This document shows positions 55,867 to 64,000 of a DNA stretch of 64,000 bases, piece by piece. The stretch spans positions 806,001 to 870,000 of the forward strand of contig CAJQUW010001972.1 of NCBI GenBank assembly GCA_907163375.1, written 5' to 3'. Under the pieces are notes generated by a model. That model ran no database searches. It saw only the letters and a list, made by a program, of their open reading frames with translations, and was not told the DNA's origin. Numbering within the stretch: position 1 is the first letter of the stretch; each line of letters begins with the position of its first letter. The stretch is from Prostheceraeus crozeri (Eukaryota > Platyhelminthes > Polycladida > Euryleptidae). The position numbers were made by a program, and so were the translations under genes.

Positions 55867-57004
55867 ATTTCAAGCAGGCTGCGGAGTCGCCAAAGTTTTG
55901 AAAGGCCACGGCTCCGATTCCAAAATTTTTCGTCGATTCTGCGACATACTACATGTTTTGTATCCTCTCAAGACCTTGCTTCATGGTAGCTACATGCTAT
56001 TAAAAGTCTAGCTGAATTAAGTGACGTTTTAAAGCCATTGCATAGCCCAACTTAGCTAACAAGCGCAGTAAATTGCTGACATGATTGAGTAGAAAAGTTC
56101 ATAAATCTTTAGTGGAATCTTGCCATGATTCCGAATAATTGTTTACTTATCTTAAATATTTGGCAAATTATCAAGCTGCTAAAATTCCTCTACTGCTGAA
56201 CTTAGCAAAAGACACTTAAAATCAGCTACGCATTCAAAGCGGCCAAAATATTTCATCAACAGTTTGCATTTCATGATGATGCACTTACATGCAGCTAGTG
56301 ATATAATACATACCTTACACATTATACATTATACACGACCAATTTCACATTTTTTGCAAAATGTGATCAAATAAAGAAAACTAAATTTCCAAAGTGGCTC
56401 TTTTAGTGACATGTGTTGCTTTATTCGTTTTCAGTTTCAGAGAAAAATATCAGCATTATCAGGCAAAGTACAAAAGGCAAAATGTGCTACTTAAGTTGTA
56501 ATGAAGATATTTTTTCATAATTTGAGTAAAGCAGTGTGCAAACAAAATTGCTTGACAGCATAATCTAAGTAGGAGATGCACCGGTCGCAGCATATCAGAC
56601 AACTTCAACTTGCAACGACTTTCTTTACTCATGGTTCGTGTTCTGCAGCCATACAAAGAACGTCGAGAGCACCAGACATTAAACCAGTGCTCATGGCGGC
56701 GTGAAAGCCTTGCGCATTACGCAGACGAAACCCGAATACGCGAATTTAAGAGAAAAACGATGACATTACGCGAAATTTATCATTTCAAAATTTTGAAGGT
56801 TAGATTTTGCTATTTTGACAATTTTCACATGCTTACAGAGATGTTAATATTCACATTCCATCCACTGATGAAATCTATAACATTCAGTGTAACATCAAAA
56901 ACATGTGCTATACTTAACTAATGTGCGAAAATGTTGTTTATACTAGAACTTTCGTTCATGCGTCGTGTTTCAAATACTGCGGTAGGCATATGGCAGGTAG
57001 CCAA

Positions 57005-57331
57005 GAAAGAAGGACAAAAAGGAAAACGTGAAGCTCTCCAAGCACAGCTCCGTATAAAATTAGATAAAGAAACCTGGAAATCTTAGAAAACCTGGAAAAG
57101 AACGAAAAAGAGCAGAAAAAGCTCACTGCTTTAGCAGAAAATGCCTTGCATCAGGCCAAGCGTGTTGCGGAGGAACTTGAATTCCTATGTCAAAAGAAGT
57201 CTAAAGCAGAGTCAAAGAAGGCAAATGCAAATCAAAAAGTATTCAAGAATAACGTACAATTCGTAATGCGAACTTTGGAGAATTTGGAATCTACCTTCAC
57301 CAATTCATCTGATTATCATGCATCATCATGA
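57005..57331 (+). pseudogene. Unrecognised lysine-rich coiled-coil fragment
   Basis: One frame reads GQKGKREALQAQLRIKLDKE. After a frame change LENLEKNEKEQKKLTALAEN and then AKRVAEELEFLCQKKSKAES continue to a stop at 57331. The composition and heptad-like spacing predict a coiled coil. I do not recognise the family. It lies inside the possible composite, 1 kb from the recombinase relic, and could be the N-terminal part of a transposon protein. Confidence 0.35.
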
Positions 57332-57954
57332 TTTATAACTCCCTATGGCAGTACTATTCCCATGCATGTACTTCGACATTCATGTAAATCGGACTTGCGA
57401 ACATAAAGTACATGTTGTAATTCTAGTATATTTGTTGCTTTCTTTGATTTCTCCAGGCTTCGCTTTCATAATGGTTATCCGAGAATATTTCTACAGTGAC
57501 ATTGTATAATATAAGACCAAAATATAAATACAAAAACACTTGATTCATTGTCGATCGATTTCGTATCGTTAATTGATCAGGGCATCAAGTCAAATCAGCA
57601 AAATGAGGTTTATATACAAATTAAAATGATCAAGTAAACACAGTTAAGAACATCTAAAATGAAATTTGCAATAGAATGGTTGGATAGGTAATTGCGCATT
57701 TATCTGTAATACAATTAAAAGATATGCAACGGAACAGAAGAATCGCATTCATTCAATAAATTGTCAGGTTCATGCATTTTAATCAATATGGATTCAGCTA
57801 TGCGAGTGTGTTTAGTACGGCAGACAATAGAAAAATCATTATTGCTCGACGAACGATAAATGACCCTCATCGTGCGATAAATATGATCAAAGAATTTATC
57901 GCTGCATGGGTGTCAAAATTTCTTATTGCACTGTGATTGTATGCAGCTGTCCAT

Positions 57955-58230
57955 TTCAAGACATAGAAATAGAACAATTGATATTTACGATAGTAAAGTA
58001 TAGTTATTCTGAAGCACTTGCCAATTGCTTTGCGCGCTATGATAACGCTAAGATAGCGTTCACTTCAAGACCTTTTATAAAAGAGCGATTGGCAAGCCAG
58101 TGCATTGCTATTTTGAGCTACGGAAATCGAATTGTTATCAATTGTTGACGCTATGATGACGCTACGATAGCGTTCACTTCAATAACTCTACAATGGAGCA
58201 ATTTGATAAGTCAGTACATTGATATTTGGT
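57955..58230 (+). repeat. Right-side tandem repeats with inverted core ACGCTA-N3-TAGCGT
   Basis: About two and a half units of roughly 115 bp. Each starts near GCTATGATRACGCTA, contains the perfect inverted repeat AACGCTA-AGA-TAGCGTT (58044-58060) or ACGCTA-CGA-TAGCGT (58159-58173), then CACTTCAA. The end of unit 1 reads GAAATCGAATTGTTATCAAT. The units lie just past the 3' end of the tyrosine-recombinase relic. Matching units lie on its other side. Confidence 0.65.
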
Positions 58231-58301
58231 TATTATTTTTTTCCCTGTGATAATGTAAAGCAAAACGCGGAAATTCCATTAGAAATCATTTATTCTGAAT
58301 G

Positions 58302-59570
58302 TCATATCAAGTCAGACAATACAATCAAAGAAAAGTTCTTATCAGTAAGTGATAAGTGAAATGTGGACATTATGGTCACTTTCTTGTTTGACGGCGAATA
58401 GTCAAGAAGTCGACTTATGTTCCGCTGCTGCTCTATCGCGGTCCTTTTGTAAATTCGCACCGCATCACTTCGATGTCCAGTGCGTTCTTTGATGAGTTGC
58501 TCATCCACGTCCGACTGGAACAATGCGGTAGCACAGGATACCTTCCCGGAGTGACCCGTGAAATTCCCTTTCAAACCGGCAGCTGCAGCAGCATTGGGCA
58601 GTAACTGGGAGATGGAATTGACACCAATCGCACTTTGGCGTATCGGATTTTTCCAGCGATTGGCTTCAACGGTCTGCGATAGAACGCGCCCTCCTGAATG
58701 CCGCACCGCTTCAGAGCTTCGAAGTAAGTCTGAATCAGCTTGTACGTTGATTTAGGGAAATTAGAGTCGTACTGCTTCAGATCCTTAATAGCTACATGAC
58801 GGTGCTGCAGTCCATCTCGATTATTTTTACTTTGCTTGCCCAGGAACCGAACGAAACGACCAGCGGCATCTTTACCAAAAACAAATTGGTCCATTGTCAG
58901 GCTTCGGTGCTCGTCACGAGAACGAAGACCAAACACTTTGCTGGTGTAAAAGTAGACGGCAGACAGCAACCCTCAACTGGTTTTCGTAGAAAATACATTT
59001 GAGCGCCTTAGTTTTTCTTCGTCATCAGTAGCAACAGGGTCAGCTCGCTTCTTGCAGATTCCGACGCCTTTGCTTGTCAGCTCTTGCATCCTCGAGTCGA
59101 TGCAGCGTCGCAGATAGTGGAACTCTTTGTTACTTTGATTGAAAAAGTTGAGGTCAGGGCGGTTGCAGTTGTCTCTCAGGTAGCGCATGACGCCACACAT
59201 GATGCCATAAATAGATGATGGTGGGTACTCCTTGCCGTCTTTGCGGCAAAATGAGGCAATACTTGAATAACGAGATCTGTGCCCACATTTGGCAAGCTCG
59301 AGAGATCTGGATATTAGCACTCATCAAAAGTCATATTTCTTGCAGCTACCCATTCCTCGTACAACCTATGGGCAAAAACGTTTGCTCTTCGGGTATTCTC
59401 GGGAACCGACCTCTGCACACTAGCCTCAATTTCTTGTGTACTAACAAAGCTAAACCGCTCCATTTCCAATAGATTGTCCTAAAATAGATGCCACTAATCA
59501 TTTCATAGTGGCCATGAGATGCGTTTATTAAATTAATGTCAAAAACAAGCTCAGTCTTCAATAATTGCAC
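58302..59570 (-). pseudogene. Crypton-like tyrosine recombinase relic
   Basis: The minus-strand pieces, in order, are an N-terminal SAM-like region (ENTRRANVFAHRLYEEWVAA), then YPPSSIYGIMCGVMRYLRDN and RPDLNFFNQSNKEFHYLRRC. The catalytic domain follows with YFYTSKVFGLRSRDEHRSL, where the first arginine lies. After a frameshift come GHSGKVSCATALFQSDVD (HxxR box, arginine read as lysine) and IKERTGHRSDAVRIYKRT (second H and likely Tyr). This is the recombinase fold shared by Cryptons and ZMYM2/QRICH1/KIAA1958-type host proteins. No reverse transcriptase accompanies it, so Crypton is preferred to DIRS. About five frame breaks or stops are present. Such enzymes join DNA through a covalent tyrosine link. 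Confidence 0.75.
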
Positions 59571-59770
59571 TTTCAGCTCTTATTTATGTATTGATTATTT
59601 ATCAGATGAAAAGTCATTGTCCATAATACGCTGAGTAAACAACAAATTGCCTGATTCGAGCTAAAACAGTCCATGCAAATCATAAATGAAAATCGCTTTA
59701 TCTGCTGTTTATTGTCAAAAAGTTCTACTGCAACGCTCATTCTAATTTACGTAGCGTCGTTTCATGAAAG

Positions 59771-60085
59771 ATTGCGCTATAAAGACGCTAACTTAGCGTT
59801 CTGACGGTGAGATTTACAACGGTTAGCCCAAGTATCATCGCAAAAGTTATTCTAGTCTATTATTTAATGTCTGCATTAAGCATAGAGCTAATCAGAAACA
59901 CTTGCGAGATATTTTGATAAACAACGCTTTGACAACGCTAAGATAGCGCTATCTTTTAGAACTCTATAATGGAGCAATTGGTAAGCCATTACATTTCTAT
60001 TCTAAGCCATAGAAATCGAATAATTGTTATCAATGGTTGACGTTATGATGATGGTAACTTGGCGTTCTATCGGTAGCTCTGTTTC
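59771..60085 (+). repeat. Left-side tandem repeats with inverted core ACGCTA-N3-TAGCGT
   Basis: Units at about 59771, 59922 and 60041. The inverted core is ACGCTA-ACT-TAGCGT (59785-59799) and AACGCTA-AGA-TAGCGCT (59934-59950); the third is degenerate. The second unit also matches the right-side units outside the core: ACTCTATAATGGAGCAATTG, AAGCCATAGAAATCGAAT and TTGTTATCAATGG. Repeats are in direct order on both sides of the recombinase relic. Confidence 0.65.
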
Positions 60086-60493
60086 AGATTGATTAACAGT
60101 TTTGACAAGATGAATAGATTGAAGCATAGAAATACACTGTTTATCTGAAGTTCGCTAGAATGGAAATTGACTCAAGGTCGCGGCACATCCGGGGGAACTA
60201 AGTTGGGGCATGAAGAACCAATTAAAAGCTTCGATTTACTCATGTGACTGATTCTAACCCAATGATACAGACGTTGGCAGGTGCATCTAAGTGAAAATAC
60301 GTGCGATTTATGTGCCGTTATTGTGCATTGCATGAAGCTTAATTTCCATTCTAGAGGTTTTATTGTTGTCAATTTCTATGGATTGAAGCGTTCGCTCTAC
60401 TTAATTTTCTAAATGGTTGATTGAAGTGTAAAAGTATGACAGCGTGCTGAAACCGTGCAAATCGTCTCCGCCGCGCTGTCAAGCAATAAGGTA

Positions 60494-60554
60494 GTTATCG
60501 CACTCTAGGCTTCGTCTCGACCTTCGGTCTCGACGAATCCTAGAGTGCGATAAC
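60494..60554. repeat. 61-bp hairpin, arms GTTATCGCACTCTAGG
   Basis: The 16-bp arms at 60494-60509 and 60539-60554 are perfectly complementary. The middle, CGTCTCGACCTTCGGTCTCGACG, pairs only in part. It may be a small foldback. It lies between the recombinase cassette and the PLE fragment. Confidence 0.6.
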
Positions 60555-60849
60555 CACAGAATTAGACAGGTCGTCTCTTCCTCCGTTTGACTAGAAGGGA
60601 AGCATTGGAACATGTAACGTTATTGAAATGGCACAATCTCCTGACTAAATACCATAGCAATCGAACAATGAGCAGCCAGTTCAACATTAAACACGCCAAA
60701 TTGTGCAAAGTTTCAGTGACTGTTATCAACCGGATCACACAGCAAAGAGACAGACGATGTCAAGTTCTACAGAGAAGTTTGTGAACGTTTTTTCATGCGC
60801 CTGCTAACTTTTTGTAAAATGATCGGAGGGCCCAACATTATCGAGAAAA

Positions 60850-61300
60850 CTTTTGCGCAATGATCTGAATTCTTCGAATCTGAAGGAATCGTGGCGATCG
60901 GAGCATTTTGAAGGAATTCAGAGCAATCCGCAAGCGACGCATGACTATTTTTCCTATCTCTGCAAGGTATTAAAAATTTCTTTTTGCCCACTTATTAAGT
61001 TCCTGCATGTGCCATCTGTTTGAATCAGTTTGCACTTGTAGCAAAGTGATACGATTAAACAATCTAATTCTGTGGCGATAACTATCACTTGGCTGTTGCT
61101 TTATGAATGTGCTTTGCAATTTCAGAATCTTGCGGTCTGCCTTTAATATGCTCATCAATGCGAGTAATCAGGTGGCTACGAGCCTCACCAAGGTAGCAAC
61201 TGTCGCATTGCCCACATTTGAATTTGCAAACTAAATTAGAGATGAGACTTGAAGGCACCGGATCTTTGTTGGGAAAGATACTGCGAGTTTTGAAGGTATT
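60850..61300 (-). mobile_element. Penelope-like element 3' fragment with GIY-YIG endonuclease
   Basis: The minus strand reads SNLVCKFKCGQCDSCYLGEA, then RSHLITRIDEHIKGR and IAKHIHKATAK. This is a well-kept GIY-YIG core with its Cys pairs and helix, from the C-terminal endonuclease of a canonical PLE. Beyond it, towards lower coordinates, come the sequences shared with 29996-30225. The reverse transcriptase is missing; the copy is truncated and has a few breaks. Confidence 0.75.
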
Positions 61301-61426
61301 AAAAATTACGGAAAGTTTATGGTTTCATTTCTACAATGGCTTTTCAAGTGAATATCTCAAAATCTCAAATTAGTTGCAGATTAACATAGTTTGAAGCTAA
61401 TTTTAGTGTCAGCAATCCATCACACT

Positions 61427-61449
61427 CTAAGCGAGACGGTCTCGCTTAG
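61427..61449. repeat. 23-bp palindrome CTAAGCGAGAC-G-GTCTCGCTTAG
   Basis: Perfect 11-bp arms over a single central base, 130 bp beyond the PLE fragment. Confidence 0.6.
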
Positions 61450-62257
61450 ACGCTCACAAGCACTTGCTCCTAAAGCGTCTGCTGAACAGCCGCTTCTTGA
61501 GGAACTATATTGTAACCATAAAGCTCACATTACGCATTATCATAATAAGTATTACTAGTAGCGCGAACACGCGGAATTCATGACCACACGCGAAATTGGT
61601 GAAAATTCGCGCTAGGGAAGGACTTTCCAAATATTTGTCAGAGACGTTAATTTTGACTGCCCCATCTCAATTCGTCTTCTTAAGTATCCTTCGTCATTCC
61701 CATTTTGATACAATAAAACAAGAAAAAAGTTGAAACTTAGCACTACGAGTATGTCCAACTTAAGGGCCGTTCACTTTGATGTACTGCACTTCGTTCGTTC
61801 TGGAAGCCGTGATTATAGTCTTCTAGACATTCAGATGTGCACTCAAGGAGATCATTCGTTTTCGTGGGTGCAATCAGCTTGATATTGGCTATGTATCCGG
61901 TTATTCGCGATTCTCTCATGAAAACTTGCGCCTTCATCAAAAGCATCAGTACATTATGAAATCTGCGTCAAAAACTTTGAAACTAAAAATTTATCGGTGA
62001 CAAACGATTTCGGAGAACAACATCATGCTATTCACATGCACAGAACAATGTGCACAGCAATCAATGGCATGAGATAATAAGTGTATCTTGGAATAAATTC
62101 GTTGACTACCAAATTTTGCACGAAACTTGGCTATTAATACCTCTGTATCCTACTGTCACACTAGACATCAAAAAATCAACTGCCCTGCCGTTGAGCTGCT
62201 GTGAGCCAGAGCCTCACTATTTTCGAAATGCTCCGGCTCCGCAGCCATGGTTTCAAG

Positions 62258-63620
62258 ATTTGGTTATTCCTGTAGAGAAGAAATCATATGTTAACGCATC
62301 AAATGTCGGGGAAATGTTATTTATGCACTTATTGGAAAATTCAGGAAGCATCGCTGGTATTGATGCGAACAGTATGCAGGGCAGTATGAATGCTAGATGA
62401 ACAGTAAAATATAGTTGTAACGCATCATTTTGATTGGTTGTTGATCTATTTGATCTATATCTGCGATTTCTCTGTAGTAAACATGCTTGCTGAGTTGTCA
62501 CAGTGCCGGTCATTAGGCAGGAGGAAGCAGGCTTGGAGGAAACTGGATTGCCTCTGCCATTGCTATCTTGTCCAGATACATGCGATATGTTCAGCCGTCT
62601 AACGTTGTTCCGAAAGTTTTTATAACCCTACGGCCTTGATTGAAAAGTTTACCGGAAGGCGTGCGCGAAGATCTGCTTACAATGATCTACATCTACGAGT
62701 ATATTAATGATTAGCCGCTGTAAGCCGCGGCTGCAACAAATGAAGAAGGTCGCTGTTAAGTCAATAGTTAGTTAGACTTCAAGTTCTTCGGTGTTGACTC
62801 TTGGAACGTATTGGCAGTGACAGAAGCAATGCGAGGGTTAAGCTTGGAGGCCTAGCGATGAGCTGCTATGGCCCGTTGCCCCTTTAATGCGTCAATATAT
62901 CAGTGATTCATGAGCTGACATAATCACCGGTACTAGACAATTAGGAATTTTCTACTCAACTATCATGGAGCAATTTACTTCTCGATAATATCTGTCGATA
63001 ACTTAGACGTGGAATTATATTTTGTTCATCTCAGTTGGAGTCATGAAATATTACTATTGTAACATAGAGACATGATATTCGATTCCATCTGGTGTCTAGC
63101 AGTTTCCATTGCAATTAAAATCATTGCAAAGAATTTTTGTGTGTTTGAGAGAGAGAAAGATGAATAGATTAATCATTACACAGCTATCCCGCTTTTACCC
63201 GTCAAGAATTTCTGACAATAAAGCAGTAGAGGCACGGAATCAATCATATTTTAACAATTAAAATATTCCAAGCTAACATCATTTGTCGGAATTGATTTAC
63301 ATCTACGAAATCAGATTTCGCGTTTGACAGTAACTGAAAAGAGTTCCTTCCCTGGTTCGCAATTGTTATTTAGATGAGGAAATAGATGACTTAATCGATG
63401 CAATTTGCCAAAAACTGTTTATATCAAAGTCTTTATATTTCAAAATTCCTTGTCGCTGAAAGAGAGTTTCGGTCATCCGCAACCATCGTGCCACAAAAAA
63501 CGCCAACCTCATGCAAGAACCTGTAAAACTCGCTTTAGAAAAACAAAAAACACGTGTACGATGACTTTTTGAACAGTGCACATTTGTTACGAGTATCAAT
63601 TTACATTTAAATATACCGAT
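62258..63620. other. Unannotated gap
   Basis: No supportable gene, repeat or RNA. Confidence 0.45.
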
Positions 63621-63625
63621 GCTAC

Positions 63626-63862
63626 ATGAATGTTAACGAAAAATTAAATGAGCGGAAATCCGAGGTATGTGTGAATAATGTCGGCTATCTGGGGAGATGG
63701 GTATGCTTTGCCAAATTTATTAGTAATGAGCGCATATCTTTCAATACAAATAACATAAATGTTATAAATACATCTTTAAGCATTTGCTATTCCCTACTAG
63801 TGAAGCTAGTATTCCTCGTGACAGTCCTCCTCGTCCTCTTGACTGTCATAGCTGGCCTATAG
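63626..63862 (+). other. Unrecognised small frame with C-terminal hydrophobic segment
   Basis: A 78-codon frame ending in a strongly hydrophobic stretch (LLVKLVFLVTVLLVLLTVIA) that could be one membrane helix. There is no homology I recognise, no splice context and no repeat nearby. AT-rich DNA often gives such runs by chance, so this is only noted. Confidence 0.15.
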
Positions 63863-64000
63863 AGATCAGATTATTTTTGGTGGAGATTGTTATGATATTG
63901 ATAGTGGACACGTCTATAAATAGAATCAAATATACAGAAGCTGTTACTCCAATCAAGTTAATTTCTCTATGGCTACTAAAGGTCCGAGCAATTAATACCT

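Larger units (their letters stand above)
55875..62249. mobile_element. Possible 6.4-kb hAT-ended composite element
   Basis: The left end CAGGCTGCGGAGTCG and the inverse of the right end, CATGGCTGCGGAGCCG, fit the CAGGGCTGnGGAGnCG ends of the hAT copies at 3121 and 34155. The left flank is ATTTCAAG (55867-55874) and the right flank GTTTCAAG (62250-62257), identical at 7 of 8 positions, as a worn hAT target duplication. GGCTCCG strings lie just inside both ends. No hAT transposase was seen. The interior holds a lysine-rich coil relic, a tyrosine-recombinase relic with flanking repeats, and a PLE fragment. Later insertions into a smaller hAT would explain the size. Confidence 0.45.

Noticed and set aside
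56690-61610. CGCGAAATT-type strings near 56750 and 61575, suggesting paired repeats.
   Set aside because: Similarity is limited to short strings and does not extend into an alignable repeat.
1-64000. CRISPR arrays, rRNA genes, bacterial operons.
   Set aside because: No regularly spaced short direct repeats, rRNA-like sequence or gene strings were seen; the window is eukaryotic in character.

Overview
The window reads as nuclear DNA of a metazoan, most likely a marine invertebrate. It is AT-rich, its few plausible coding traces are split by introns or worn down, and it is packed with old transposons of many classes. These include a CR1-like LINE with a PHD-finger ORF1, RTE-like LINE tails, Penelope-like elements (PLEs), hAT, Harbinger, piggyBac, mariner, Tc1, a Crypton-type tyrosine recombinase, MITEs and a tRNA-headed SINE. 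The near-palindrome AGGCCTAY recurs through unique DNA, which I associate loosely with deuterostome and lophotrochozoan genomes. I cannot name the species. There is no bacterial operon, rRNA, CRISPR array or complete host gene.

Layout. 1-3112: nothing recognised. 3121-5427: a 2.3 kb non-autonomous hAT with a perfect 8-bp target duplication; a second copy lies inverted at 34155-36515. 6016-6057: a hammerhead-ribozyme-like motif. 7003-10616 (minus): a broken but nearly full CR1-like LINE. 10892-11145: a probable PLE 3' end. 14.7-20 kb: LINE tail, LINE RT relic, a mariner with long inverted ends (16381-17505), two PLE 3' relics with hammerhead-like cores, and a SINE. 21701-21956: a MITE. 25.3-28.5 kb: Tc1 relic, LINE C-terminal region, mariner relic. 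30.6-30.9 kb (minus): what look like the last two exons of a host gene with a poly(A) signal. 32447-32727: a long near-perfect palindrome. 38.4-39.4 kb: hAT relics with GGAGTC repeats. 40855-43780: a hAT-like foldback holding a Harbinger-like palindrome with two inverted MADF genes. 43924-46695: a nearly whole Penelope-like element with permuted (Naiad-type) domain order. 48.9-49.9 kb: piggyBac relic. 51120-51745: a MITE. 52.7-53.0 kb: LINE RT relic. 55875-62249: a possible 6.4 kb hAT-ended composite enclosing a tyrosine-recombinase gene bracketed by palindromic repeats, plus a PLE relic. 62.3-64 kb: nothing firm.

Most interesting points. (1) The Naiad-type PLE is followed by a compact RNA-like motif whose pairings cross (pseudoknot-like); a second copy near 10.9 kb keeps the pairings, with one compensating change. 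(2) The Crypton-like recombinase relic is flanked on both sides by 115-bp-scale repeats containing the inverted repeat ACGCTA-N3-TAGCGT, as expected for recombinase sites. (3) Hammerhead-like cores occur at several separate places, including both arms of a hAT foldback. (4) Two MADF genes sit head to head in a near-identical palindrome. (5) Several transposons are nested with recognisable target duplications. All calls are by eye; no database search or folding program was run.
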